From positions 191,650 to 202,055 of the forward strand of contig MU647107.1 of NCBI GenBank assembly GCA_026770585.1: DNA of 10,406 nucleotides, in the 5' to 3' direction. Shown in pieces: positions 1 to 6,004 of this stretch. Position numbers and translations under genes: made by a program. Below the pieces are notes generated by a model. That model ran no database searches and was not told the DNA's origin. It saw nothing but the letters and a program-made list of their open reading frames with translations. Source of the stretch: Baffinella frigidus (Eukaryota; Cryptophyceae; Cryptomonadales; Baffinellaceae). How positions within the stretch are numbered: the first letter of the stretch is position 1; each line of letters begins with the position of its first letter.

Positions 1-178
1 TACAGGGGTACCTCGATCATAAGAAACTGCCCCCCCCCTAGGACCACCATAGGGCCCTACAGGGGTACCTCGATCATAAGAAACTGCCCCCCCCCTAGGA
101 CCACCGTAGGGCCATAGGCATAGGCCTACTGTAGGGCCCTAGGGGATGGCTGTTTCTTATGATCGAGGTACCCCTGTA
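1..178. mobile_element. 121-bp pogo-like MITE with an extra stacked left arm
   Basis: A full inverted-repeat element spans 58-178. It begins TACAGGGGTACCTCGATCAT and ends in the reverse complement, closing with CCCCTGTA. A second left arm (1-57) is joined head-to-tail in front of it, so the left arm occurs twice and the right arm once. The tip CAGGGGTACCTCG flanked by TA resembles pogo/Tigger-type termini (CAG...ACCTCG, TA target site); that assignment is inference. There is no coding capacity, so it would be mobilised in trans. Both arms carry GATCAT where other copies have GCTCAT, so the two tips have changed together. Confidence 0.8.
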
Positions 179-250
179 GGCATGGTCCTACTGTAGGGTC
201 CTAGGGGGGCTGTCACGGAGGCCGGCGCGGGGCTGTCCGGGGTTAGGGGT

Positions 251-373
251 TACATGGGGTACCTTGCTCATAAGAAACCGCCCCCCCCTAGCACCATACA
301 GTGTTGACCATGCCTAGGGTCCTATGGTGGTCCTAGGGGGGGGGGAGGTTTCTTGTGAGCGAGGTACCCCTGA
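251..373. mobile_element. pogo-like MITE, full copy
   Basis: The left tip is TACATGGGGTACCTTGCTCA and the right tip ends GAGCGAGGTACCCCTGA. The same C-run arm, palindromic core and G-run arm appear as in the other copies. Both tips have drifted (extra T, TGA instead of TGTA), which suggests an older insertion. Confidence 0.75.
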
Positions 374-635
374 AGGGGTTAGGAGTTGGGTTTACCTGTC
401 GGGGTTGAGGGTTGAGGGACCGTTAGGTCCTTTAGGTCCCTGAGGTTCCTTCAACTCCCACCATAAGCGGACACTGGAACTTATCCGTAGAAAAGCCATG
501 CTTCCTTCCGGATGTGGGGTTCTGCGTGTTGGGGGGTTCCATAGCGCCTCTTAGTGAGCGGAAATGTGGGGAGGGGGGGGCGGGGGCACAACGCTGGGGG
601 TGGCGCTCTGCATCAAGCGTGTAGAGTGCGCATGA
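374..635. other. Non-genic spacer with weak telomere-like sequence
   Basis: About 375-430 contains degenerate units such as GGGGTTAGG and GGGTTGAGGG, similar to the variant telomere repeats at the right end of the window. The rest, including a G-rich run near 568-600, shows no recognisable gene. Open frames here translate to proline- and arginine-rich low-complexity protein with no motif. Confidence 0.4.
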
Positions 636-712
636 CCTTTCTCTACAGGGGTACCTCGCTCACAAGGAGCCCACACCCCACCCAGGAACACCGCAGGGCC
701 GTAGGTGGAGGC
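636..712 (+). repeat. 77-bp direct repeat, copy 1 (diverged MITE left arm)
   Basis: Nearly identical to 887-963. From 644 it carries the pogo-like tip TACAGGGGTACCTCGCTCA, followed by AAGGAGCCCACACCCC instead of the usual AAGAAACC plus C-run. It is a half element: no matching right arm lies nearby. The shared upstream CCTTTCT shows that the pair arose by segmental duplication, not by two insertions. Confidence 0.75.
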
Positions 713-886
713 GACGGGCAACCCCACCAAGTGGTGCCGGGGGTTCATATACAATGTAGTAGTGGTAATGGGGGTCTACATAGAATGTGGTAGTACAACG
801 CAAGGCAGTCACCTCGGACAGTTGGCTTCGGCGTCCGCGTGACCGGTCACGCGGGCGTTCACGAGCCTGCCGGCGGGGCTGTTCCA

Positions 887-963
887 CCTTTCTCTACAGG
901 GGTACCTCGCTCATAAGGAGCCCACACCCCACCCAGGAACACCGCAGGGCCGCAGGTGGAGGC
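887..963 (+). repeat. 77-bp direct repeat, copy 2 (diverged MITE left arm)
   Basis: Matches 636-712 with only a few substitutions, including the bases before the MITE tip (895). The intervening 713-886 has no recognised gene; it contains a small inverted GACCGGTCACGCGGGCG-type segment near 840-857. Confidence 0.75.
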
Positions 964-975
964 CTACCGAAGGGT

Positions 976-1326
976 CGTGTTTAAGTTGATGATTGGATTC
1001 TTGCCCAAGAAATACGCCGTGCTTAAGTTGATGATTGGATTTTTGCCCAAGAAATACGCCGACAGTCAGCAATTTGTCACGTCCCTCCCCGGATGAGCCC
1101 TGCTCAGACACAGCCTCAGTGGGGTAGCATGCATGGCGGCCGTGTCGGTAGTGATACAAGTCTCTTTTGTGAAGCAGCAGATCGTGGAGGTTTCCTGAGC
1201 ATGGTTCTCCTACCACTCGGTAGGCTACGGGGCACGTCCCTGCCCAGAAATCCGGGGGGGGACGTGACAAATTGCTGACTGCCGGCGTATTTCTTGGGTA
1301 AGAATCCAATCATTAACTTAAACACG
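976..1326. mobile_element. Inverted-repeat element, ~351 bp, left terminal repeat duplicated
   Basis: The left end (CGTGTTTAAGTTGATGATTG at 976) and right end (CAATCATTAACTTAAACACG at 1306-1325) are inverted copies extending ~75-90 bp inward, through AAATACGCCG and CAGTCAGCAATTTGTCACGTCCC. On the left the outer ~40 bp are present twice in tandem (976-1018 and 1019-1062). The interior (1095-1160) carries the CTGCTCAGACACAGCCTC...GGCGGCC motif also found at 2911, 4363 and, inverted, 4066. No transposase frame is visible, so it would be a non-autonomous or foldback-like element. Confidence 0.75.
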
Positions 1327-1367
1327 GTGCCTCGTAGTGTTCCGAGCGGTTGCACCCGCTCTGCAGG

Positions 1368-1490
1368 TACAGGAGTACCTCATTCATGAGGAGTCGCCTC
1401 CCCCCCTACAAAAAACACAGGGCTGTAGGTACAGGCCCGCTGTAGAGTCTTGGAGGGGTGCGCCTCCCTTGTGAGCGAGGTAACCCTGCA
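1368..1490. mobile_element. Diverged pogo-like MITE
   Basis: The left tip TACAGGAGTACCTCATTCAT and right tip GTGAGCGAGGTAACCCTGCA keep the family layout: tip, C-run arm, core, G-run arm. It has more substitutions than other copies, plus a CTACAAAAAACACAGGGC segment shared with the GGAACACCGCAGGGC variant at 644 and 895. It therefore belongs to that subfamily. Confidence 0.7.
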
Positions 1491-1514
1491 GGAGAACAAA
1501 CGTGCCCCCGGGGG

Positions 1515-1615
1515 GCATAGGGCCCTATGGTGGTCCTAGGAGGGGGGACGGTTTCTAGGGCCCTATGTTGGTCCTAAGAGGGGGGGCGGTTTCTTGTGAG
1601 CGAGGTACCCCTGCA
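1515..1615. mobile_element. Two stacked right arms of the pogo-like MITE
   Basis: A right arm (TAGGGCCCTATGGTGGTCCT, G-run, GGTTTCT) at about 1518-1557 is cut off and followed at once by a second right arm ending GAGCGAGGTACCCCTGCA at 1615. It mirrors the stacked left arms at 1-178, suggesting insertion, slippage or recombination within the arms. Confidence 0.7.
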
Positions 1616-1977
1616 TTCGCCGCGAAACGCAAACGTGCGTCGGGGGAAGTGCATAGTGGCCATGTCGGTATCTCAAAAATAAGTCTTGCGGTTAGTAGGG
1701 GCACGAGGGGGGGGTGGAAGAGGTACGTGGAGTCCTCTTCTGAAACCTTGCCCTCCGGCCGTGCGCCTCGTATTCGCCGCGAACGGTGCGTAGTTACCAC
1801 ACGGTGGACTACGAACCTTTCATCAAAAGTTAACTTACATGAAGACAATTAAGTTGAAGGATCTTTCTGATGCAAATTGGTCACGTAACACCCCGGAATC
1901 TGGGGTCAACGAAACCCTCGTTGCCCACCGAGTGGCTGCGTTGATCACTTTTCCCGCCTCGTGATGAGAGGCCGAAG
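1616..1977. repeat. Host repeat region (copy 1 of the 'GAGGTAC...TCCTCTTCTGAAA' repeat)
   Basis: 1711-1797 (GGTGGAAGAGGTACGTGG, TCCTCTTCTGAAACC, CCGTGCGCCTCGTATTCGCC, GAACGGTGCGTAG) recurs at 2207-2290, 2563-2640 and 2807-2868. The stretch at 1616-1640 repeats its ATTCGCCGCGAA end. 1640-1700 contains GTGCATAGTGGCCATGTCGG, a relative of the GGCGGCC motif repeats. No gene is recognised between 1797 and 1977. Confidence 0.6.
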
Positions 1978-2098
1978 TACAGGGCTACCTCGCTCATGAG
2001 AAACCGTCCCCCCCTAGGACCCTACACTAGACCTATGCCTAGGGCCCTATGGTGATCCTAGGGGGGTGGGCGTTTCTTATGAGCGAGGTACCCCTGTA
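1978..2098. mobile_element. pogo-like MITE, full copy
   Basis: A 121-bp element from TACAGGGCTACCTCGCTCAT to GAGCGAGGTACCCCTGTA, with C-run left arm, CCTAGG/CCTAC palindromic core and G-run right arm. One mismatch in the tip (GGGCT for GGGGT) is not matched on the other side. Flanking TA at both ends fits a TA target site. Confidence 0.85.
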
Positions 2099-2104
2099 GG
2101 CCTA

Positions 2105-2170
2105 CGTTGATCACTTTTCACTAGGTTGGGACCTGTTGACAGGACCTTTTTGACTGTTGTTAGGTTGGGA
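2105..2170 (+). repeat. Short dispersed repeat TTGATCACTTTT..ACTA.GTT
   Basis: TTGATCACTTTTCACTAGGT occurs here, TTGATCACTTTTTACTAAGT at about 2488, and a shorter form near 1940. Within the stretch, GTTGGGACCT is repeated (about 2125 and 2164). No function can be assigned. Confidence 0.5.
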
Positions 2171-2206
2171 CCTTTAAGAGGGTGATAAAGAAGGGGGAAG
2201 AAGGAA

Positions 2207-2336
2207 GGGGGCAGGGAGAGGTAAGTGGCGTCCTCTTGTGAAATCTCGCCCTCCGGCCGTGCGCCTCGTATTCGCAGCGAACGGTGCGTGCAGGGGTATT
2301 TTTCTCTTAAAAAATAACCCCCCTAGGACCCTACAG
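2207..2336 (+). repeat. Host repeat copy 2 broken by a partial MITE left arm
   Basis: 2207-2289 is a second copy of the 1711-1797 repeat (GGGAGAGGTAAGTGGCGTCC, CCCTCCGGCCGTGCGCCTCG). At 2289 it changes into a diverged MITE left arm (CAGGGGTATTTTTCTCTT, then CCCCCCTAGGACCCTACAG). A complete MITE follows immediately. Confidence 0.7.
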
Positions 2337-2458
2337 TACAGGGGTACCTTGCTCATAAGAAACCGCCCCCCCCTAGGACCCTACAGTAGGACTATGCCTA
2401 GGGCCCTATGGTGGTCCTAGGAGGGGGGGCGGTTTCTTATGAGCGAGGTACCCCTGTA
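2337..2458. mobile_element. pogo-like MITE, near-consensus full copy
   Basis: Runs from TACAGGGGTACCTTGCTCAT to TGAGCGAGGTACCCCTGTA with almost perfect complementarity: GGTTTCTTATGAGCG on the right pairs with CGCTCATAAGAAACC, apart from one T on the left. It sits inside the host repeat: TATTCGC...ACGGTGCGT is found at 2269-2289 on the left and again at 2457-2477 on the right. Confidence 0.9.
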
Positions 2459-2562
2459 TTCGCCACGCACGGTGCGTAGTTAGTAAATTGATCACTTTTT
2501 ACTAAGTTAGGTCATGTTTACACGACCTCTGAGAGGATACAAAGAAGAAAAAATAAGTAAGG

Positions 2563-2637
2563 GGGGTGGGAGAGGTACTTGGCTTCCTCTTCTGAAATCT
2601 CCTCTCCTGAAATCTCCTCGGGTCGTGCGCCGCGTGG
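2563..2637 (+). repeat. Host repeat copy 3
   Basis: GGGGTGGGAGAGGTACTTGG, then TCCTCTTCTGAAATCTCCTC with an internal tandem duplication (CTCCTGAAATCTCCTC), then GGGTCGTGCGCCGCGTGG. It is closest to copy 4 at 2807-2868. The 164-bp element at 2638 separates the two, and GTGGG continues on its far side, so copies 3 and 4 may be a duplication made around that element. Confidence 0.65.
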
Positions 2638-2801
2638 GCCACACAGCGGACTTCGAAGGGGTTTCGAATAACCACCTAAGCGCTAAGACCTAGGACCCTA
2701 TGGTAGGCAATCTGTAGGGACATAGGGGGGTTCCTACGGATAAGGTAACGGAAAGGTGGCCCGATGTGGGCCGAAAATCGCTTCGTAGCCCGCTGTGTGG
2801 C
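2638..2801. mobile_element. 164-bp palindromic element with GCCACACAGCGG ends
   Basis: The left end GCCACACAGCGGACTTCGAAG and right end CTTCGTAGCCCGCTGTGTGGC are inverted copies. Between them lie GTTTCGAATAACC, AAGCGCTAAGACCTAGGACC, a CTATGGTAGGCAATCTGTAGGG segment and GGTTCCTACGGATAAGGTAACGG. It is the most complete member of a family with partial copies at 5233-5344, 5621-5701, 6005-6055, 6356-6423 and 7778-7891. Interior GTAGGAACC...GGTTCCTAC and CCTAGG pieces form further nested hairpins. No coding capacity. Confidence 0.75.
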
Positions 2802-3060
2802 TGTGTGGGTGGGAGAGGTACTTGGCTTCCTCTTCTGAAATCTCCTCGGGTCGTGCGCCGCGTGGAGAGAGAGGAGAAGGAAACGCCTCCTCTTCCTGCT
2901 CACCAAAACATCCTGCTCAGACACAGCCTCTGTGGGTGCACATACACGGCGGCCTATGGGAAAAAATGCTTTTTCTGCATATCCTTTCTACGGAAGGGCG
3001 TGGAGTTGGGCTATATGGGGAGAAATCAAAATCTCAAGGACCTAAACCTCGCCACCGTGG
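2802..3060 (+). repeat. Composite host repeat (copy 4 plus two further modules)
   Basis: Three repeat modules are joined. 2807-2868 is the GAGGTACTTGGCTTCCTC repeat. 2862-2900 (GTGGAGAGAGAGGAGAAGGA, then AACGCCTCCTCTTCCTGC) recurs at 3359-3399 and 3873-3911. 2911-2955 (CTGCTCAGACACAGCCTCTG, then TGGGTGCACATACACGGCGG) recurs at 1099, 4363 and inverted at 4066 and 6946. 2960-3050 (AATGCTTTTTCTGC, AAGGGCGTGGAGTTGGGC, TCAAGGACCTAAA) recurs at 8967-9053 and, inverted, at 3410-3510. Overlapping open frames exist here, but none shows a recognisable domain and the same DNA recurs with frame-breaking changes, so I do not call a gene. Confidence 0.65.
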
Positions 3061-3084
3061 GGTGGACTGCTATGGGTAGGTAAC

Positions 3085-3125
3085 TCGGTGGGGAACTCCG
3101 ATGTAGTGGGGAACTCCGATGTTTG
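3085..3125 (+). repeat. Tandem duplication GTGGGGAACTCCGATGT x2
   Basis: The 17-bp unit GTGGGGAACTCCGATGT occurs twice back-to-back (about 3089-3122). A small hairpin around ACGTGACCCCCCTTGAGGGG follows at about 3129-3160. No function is apparent. Confidence 0.6.
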
Positions 3126-3184
3126 GTAACGTGACCCCCCTTGAGGGGTTGCACGTGACTGGGAAATTCATAGGCTAACGGCCT

Positions 3185-3316
3185 GAAAATGGGGTAGTTA
3201 GGCATACGGCATTGCCTAGGACCTCCTACCGTAGGCCGAGGGATCCTAGGACCAAAAAGTCTCGGCCTACGGTAGGAGGTCCTAGGCAATGCCGTAGGCC
3301 TAACTACCCCATTTTT
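3185..3316. mobile_element. Near-perfect ~130-bp hairpin element (GGGGTAGTTAGGC ends)
   Basis: The left arm (AAAATGGGGTAGTTAGGC, CGGCATTGCCTAGGACC, TCCTACCGTAGGCCGAG) and right arm are almost exact reverse complements, separated by a loop of ~14 bp (GGATCCTAGGACCA region at 3241-3256). The right arm has one GGCC where the left has GGC plus AT. A diverged half copy lies at about 5428-5480 (CTACCGTAGGCAATACCGTAG, then GCCTAACTACC and GTTTTCAGG). High arm identity suggests a recent element or recent gene conversion. Confidence 0.85.
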
Positions 3317-3399
3317 GGTTAGTTACCCTATTAAAATACAGGACAGAAGTATGACGCAGCGTGGAGAGAAAGGAGAAGGAAACGCCTCCTCTTCCTGCA

Positions 3400-3545
3400 C
3401 CGGATGCATTTTCAGGTCCGTTCGGTTTTGATTTCTCCCAACATAGCCCAACGACACGCCCTTCCGTAGAAAGGATCTGCAGAGAAAGCATTTTTGCTTT
3501 CGGATCGCGTTTAGCTCTCCAGTGCAGAGGCTGCAGCCCAGCAAC
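3400..3545 (-). repeat. Inverted copy of the 8930-9053 repeat
   Basis: On the minus strand this reads CTGCAGCCTCTGCACTGGAG, then CGCGATCCGAAAGCAAAAATG, GATCCTTTCTACGGAAGGGC and TTGGGCTATGTTGGGAGAAA. That matches 8930-9040 at high similarity and 2960-3040 more weakly. One copy is inside the 453-bp element at 8708-9160 and one is here without those ends, so the repeat is either a module picked up by that element or a remnant of it. Minus-strand open frames are present, but the translation differs among copies. Confidence 0.7.
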
Positions 3546-3595
3546 CGTACAGGGGTAGCAGTACCGGGGTAACTGTAAGAGGGATTTCATCTACC

Positions 3596-3702
3596 AGAAT
3601 CTGTCCTGATGAAAAGGCGTAAGATAGCATCATTTGATGCCTAAAACAGCATATACACCCTTACCTTCCGCGTGGGAAGCCTAAGATAGCGGGACAGATT
3701 CT
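3596..3702. mobile_element. Small inverted-repeat element with AGAATCTGTCC ends
   Basis: AGAATCTGTCC at 3596-3606 and GGACAGATTCT at 3692-3702 are exact inverted copies ~107 bp apart. The interior has a small hairpin GCATCATTTGATGC (3628-3641) and a repeated TAAGATAGC. The terminal repeat is short, so assignment as a MITE is tentative. Confidence 0.45.
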
Positions 3703-3765
3703 GTCTTGGTCCGAAATTAGGTTCAGGACAGGAGTAGGAGGCTGTGTGTGAGCAGGACCGAACGG

Positions 3766-3870
3766 TATCCCTTAAGTGGCCAGTAGGCTCATAGGCCCTA
3801 CCGTAGGACCCTAGGACCTGCCTACGACCTCTTGGCGGTCAAATTTGACCGCATGGCCACTTAAGGGATA
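3766..3870. mobile_element. 105-bp MITE, TATCCCTTAAGTGGC ends, copy 1
   Basis: Begins TATCCCTTAAGTGGCC and ends GGCCACTTAAGGGATA, a perfect 16-bp terminal inverted repeat including TA on each side. The interior carries CCTACCGTAGGACCCTAGG and a GGTCAAATTTGACC hairpin near 3837-3851. A second copy of exactly the same length lies at 4440-4544. TA at both tips suggests a Tc1/mariner-type target site (inference). Confidence 0.85.
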
Positions 3871-3930
3871 GCGTGGAGAAAGAGGGGGAGGGAACGGCTC
3901 CTGTTCCTACTCAGCAAACATCAGGAGAGT

Positions 3931-4053
3931 TACAGGGGTACCTCGCTCATAAGAAACCGCCTTCCCCTAGGACCCTGCAGTAGGCCTGTGCCTCGGGCCC
4001 TATGGTGGTCCTAGGGGGGGGGGGTGCTTTCTTATGAGCGAGGTACCTCTGTA
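3931..4053. mobile_element. pogo-like MITE, full copy
   Basis: TACAGGGGTACCTCGCTCAT to GAGCGAGGTACCTCTGTA, with the usual core and a 12-base G-run in the right arm. One change in the right tip (CCTC for CCCC) is not matched in the left tip. Confidence 0.85.
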
Positions 4054-4195
4054 TTAATACCAACACGGCCGCCATGTATGTGCACCCACAGAGGCTGCAT
4101 CTAAGGAGGACCTAACCGTACAGGATTTTCTCGAATACAGGAATCCGCACCCCCCAAACAGGCCCGCCCTAGTGTCATAGGGATACTAGCTCTGT
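4054..4195. other. Spacer with inverted GGCGGCC-motif repeat
   Basis: 4058-4096 (AATACCAACACGGCCGCCAT, GTGCACCCACAGAGGCTG) is the reverse complement of the motif at 2918-2955 and 4366-4410, and recurs at 6944-6980. The remainder to 4195 has no recognisable feature. Confidence 0.55.
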
Positions 4196-4340
4196 CCCAC
4201 TTTGATTTGGGCCCATCCTCAATTCGCCCCCCCCCTGAATTTTCCATGTGAATTTTGCACACCCCCCAGGAAATTCACATGGGAACTTGGGGGGGGGGGT
4301 GAATTGAGGATGAGCCCAAATCAAAGTGGGACAGAGCTAG
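4196..4340. mobile_element. ~145-bp MITE, TAGCTCTGTCCCA ends, copy 1
   Basis: Starts CTAGCTCTGTCCCACTTTGA and ends TCAAAGTGGGACAGAGCTAG. The arms continue as near-perfect inverted repeats: TTTGGGCCCATCCTCAATTC pairs with GAATTGAGGATGAGCCCAAA, then C-run with G-run, then AATTTTCCATGTGAATTT with AAATTCACATGGGAA. TA flanks and the GTCCCA tip recall Stowaway/Tc1-mariner MITEs; that link is tentative. Relatives lie at 6998-7134 and 7240-7400. Confidence 0.85.
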
Positions 4341-4439
4341 GAATAGTCCTCCCTACCGAGATCCTGCGCAGACATAGCCTCTGTGGAGGTGCATACAAGG
4401 CGGCCGTGTCGGAATTAATTAGGAATCGCTGGCCTACTG

Positions 4440-4544
4440 TATCCCTCAAGTGGCGAGTGGGCCCATACGGCCTACCGTAGGGCCCTAGGACCTGCCTAGG
4501 ACCTCTTGCGGGTCAATTTTGACCCCCTCGCCACTTAAGGGATA
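4440..4544. mobile_element. 105-bp MITE, TATCCCTTAAGTGGC ends, copy 2
   Basis: TATCCCTCAAGTGGCGAG to CTCGCCACTTAAGGGATA, exactly the length of 3766-3870. The interior again has CCTACCGTAGGGCCCTAGGA and a GGGTCAATTTTGACCC hairpin. The stem base pair differs from copy 1 at several places (GCGGTCAAATTTGACCGC there, GCGGGTCAATTTTGACCCCC here), so pairing is largely kept despite substitution. Confidence 0.85.
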
Positions 4545-4585
4545 GCCCTGGATAAGGAAACGGCTCAAAACGGCTCCTCGCCCTG

Positions 4586-4790
4586 CCGCTGTCGAGCCAA
4601 CTCGGCACATATAAGACACCCAGGACCGGGATTCCGGTCCTGGCTTTTCATTTTAAAAGTCCATTTCCTTCAGGATTCAGGTTAAAGTTTTTAAAATCGT
4701 GTCCCGTCCTCGCTCGGTAGCGGCACAGCCGCTGTCGAGCGAGTTTGGCACGAAATCAAAAGCCTAGGTCGAAAATCGACCTTGGCTTTT
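4586..4790. repeat. Two tandem hairpin units (GCCGCTGTCGAGC...hairpin...GGCTTTTC)
   Basis: Unit 1 (about 4586-4648) and unit 2 (about 4730-4792) share GCCGCTGTCGAGC, then a GGCAC, then a strong hairpin, then TGGCTTTTC. The unit 1 hairpin is CCAGGACCGG-GATT-CCGGTCCTGG (4620-4643). The unit 2 hairpin is AGCCTAGGTCGAAAATCGAC with CTTGGCT (4761-4787). Stem sequences differ between units, yet both still pair. The trailing T-run could suggest a small RNA with a terminator, but no known RNA family is recognised. Confidence 0.5.
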
Positions 4791-4817
4791 CCGTAGGAAC
4801 CCCCTATGTCCCTACGG
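4791..4817. repeat. Short hairpin fragment of the GCCACACAGCGG family
   Basis: CCGTAGGAACCCCCTATGTC followed by CCTACGG is the same sequence (reverse orientation) as the CCGTAGGGACATAGGGGGTTCC part of the 2638 and 5233 elements. Only this piece is present. Confidence 0.6.
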
Positions 4818-4893
4818 TTTTGATTCGCAGGGCCTATGGATGACGTTTCGATGGACTGTTCCCTTCTCGCCCTGCACAGGTGAGGCTGTGATA

Positions 4894-5068
4894 TAGAGCG
4901 CTGTGCAGAGAAGTTCGCCACGGGAAATAATGGAAAATTGAGAAATTGGAGCCGTTTTGTCAACTTTGGAGAAATTTAGTACCATGAATTTCTCAAAAGT
5001 GGACAAAATGGCTCCAATTTCCCTATTTTTCTATTTTTCGGTGGCCAACTTCTCTGCACAGCGCTCTA
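4894..5068. mobile_element. 175-bp palindromic MITE, TAGAGCGCTGTGCAGAGAAG ends
   Basis: Left TAGAGCGCTGTGCAGAGAAG and right CTTCTCTGCACAGCGCTCTA are exact inverted copies. The arms pair nearly to the centre through AAATTGGAGCCGTTTTGTC and GACAAAATGGCTCCAATTT, with AGAAATTTAGTACCATGAAT at the midpoint. TA lies at each tip. The interior is AT-rich, unlike the C/G-run families. A left-half copy lies at 9861-9965 beside the telomere and a central fragment at about 9078-9140. Confidence 0.9.
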
Positions 5069-5070
5069 AA

Positions 5071-5165
5071 AGGGGGGGGGGGGCAAAAACAAAAAGACAC
5101 GCGCCGCACTAGGGTCCTACTGTCGTGAGAGATCCCGGATGTGTCCCAGGAGAGTGTAACTTGAA
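5071..5165. other. 12-base G tract and spacer before the telomere repeats
   Basis: A run of 12-13 G (about 5071-5083) follows the palindromic element, then ~80 bp without a recognisable feature apart from a CTAGGGTCCTACTGTCG core-like piece near 5110. Confidence 0.5.
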
Positions 5166-5200
5166 CCCTAAACCCTAAACCCTAAACCCTAAACCCTAAA
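5166..5200 (-). repeat. Interstitial telomere repeat (CCCTAAA)5
   Basis: Five perfect CCCTAAA units. On the minus strand they read TTTAGGG, so they face away from the TTTAGGG array at the right edge. Perfect copy-to-copy identity, in a window where nearly all other telomere-like sequence is degenerate, suggests recent acquisition, for example capture at a break or joining of chromosome ends. Confidence 0.9.
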
Positions 5201-5232
5201 CAGACTATTCCTGGGAGAAGAGGACCCCCCTA

Positions 5233-5344
5233 GCCACGCAGCGGACTTCGAAGGGGTTTCGAATAACCCCTAAGCGCTTAGACCTAGGACCCTACGGTAG
5301 GCAACCCGTAGGGACATAGGGGGTTCCTACGGATAAGGTGACGG
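5233..5344. mobile_element. GCCACACAGCGG-family element, left part
   Basis: GCCACGCAGCGGACTTCGAA, GTTTCGAATAACCCCTAAGC, CCTAGGACCCTACGGTAGG and GGTTCCTACGGATAAGG as in 2638-2751, ending at GGTGACG. The right GGC...GTGTGGC end is missing; the sequence instead runs directly into the first copy of the coding-like module at 5344. Confidence 0.75.
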
Positions 5345-5427
5345 AGGTGTCGTTCGCCGCCGAAGAGATGCTCAAGGAAGGAGTCTAGGGGGGGTCCTAC
5401 GAAACATTAGGTCCTAGGGGCCCTACG

Positions 5428-5486
5428 GCCTACCGTAGGCAATACCGTAGGCCTAACTACCCGGTTTTCAGGACGTTACCCTAATA
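5428..5486. mobile_element. Half copy of the GGGGTAGTTAGGC hairpin element
   Basis: CTACCGTAGGCAATACCGTA, GGCCTAACTACCCGG and TTTTCAGG parallel the right arm of 3185-3316 (CTACGG...GGCAATGCCGTAGGCC, then TAACTACCCC). The left arm is missing. Confidence 0.55.
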
Positions 5487-5513
5487 AGGAGCTCAAGGAA
5501 GGACAGCTAACCC

Positions 5514-5580
5514 TGCACCCGAAACCCGAAACCCCACCCCCTACCCCCAAAACCCTACACCCTGAACCCTAGGTTATAAG
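5514..5580 (-). repeat. Degenerate telomere-like repeats
   Basis: CCCGAAACCCGAAACCCC, CCCTACCCCC, AAAACCCTACACCCTGAACC are variants of CCCTAAA in the same orientation as 5166-5200. Similar tracts at 5749-5805 and 5868-5912 alternate with the coding-like module, so telomere-derived sequence is part of the repeating unit. Confidence 0.65.
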
Positions 5581-5620
5581 ACCGGGGGGTCCCACTCGCC
5601 TGAACCCCGGGGAGGTGTCG

Positions 5621-5701
5621 TAACCCCTAAGCGCTTAGACCTAGGACCCTACGGTAGGCAACCCGTAGGGACAAAGGGGGTTCCTACGGATAAGGTGACG
5701 G
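5621..5701. mobile_element. GCCACACAGCGG-family element, truncated copy
   Basis: Starts at AACCCCTAAGCGCTTAGACC and runs to GGTGACG, nearly identical to 5262-5343. It interrupts a module copy after GAGGTGTCG (5612) and joins a new module at 5701, the same junction as at 5344. The two segments are therefore probably a duplication that includes element plus module. Confidence 0.75.
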
Positions 5702-6004
5702 AGGTGTCGTTCGCCGCCGAAGAGATGCTCGAGGAGCGAGAGCGCCGACCCCCTACCCCCTAAACCCGAAACCCTTTCCCCCAACGAACGAACCCCTACA
5801 CCCTGAAAACTATTCCCAAAAACCGGGAGGTGTCGTTCGACGCCGAAGAGATGACGGAGCAGCGAGACCCCCTACCCCTCCTACCAACCCCGAAACCCGA
5901 ACCCCGAAACACTGTTCCCACAGACCGGTGCGAGGTGTCGTTCGCCGCCGAAGAGATGATGAAGGAGCGAGAGCGCTCCGGCGACCTGTTTGAGGTGCCG
6001 CGCG

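Noticed and set aside
911-1309. 132-codon minus-strand open frame
   Set aside because: It spans the inverted-repeat element at 976-1326, and its repeated peptide (GVFLGQ-SNHQLKH) is just the duplicated terminal repeat in translation.
2795-3083. Two overlapping plus-strand frames of 94 and 105 codons
   Set aside because: They cross three joined dispersed repeat modules whose other copies carry frame-breaking changes.
3400-3590. Minus-strand frames of 73 and 96 codons
   Set aside because: They lie in a dispersed repeat that also occurs at 8930-9053 with different open frames, so the translation is not conserved.
1-4053. CRISPR array (recurring ~25-bp repeats)
   Set aside because: Repeats are paired in inverted orientation as element tips, spacing is irregular, and the window is eukaryotic subtelomere.
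4620-4643. Rho-independent terminator or tRNA-like arm
   Set aside because: The hairpin has a T-containing tail, but the context is eukaryotic and the remaining tRNA arms cannot be drawn; kept only as a structured repeat.
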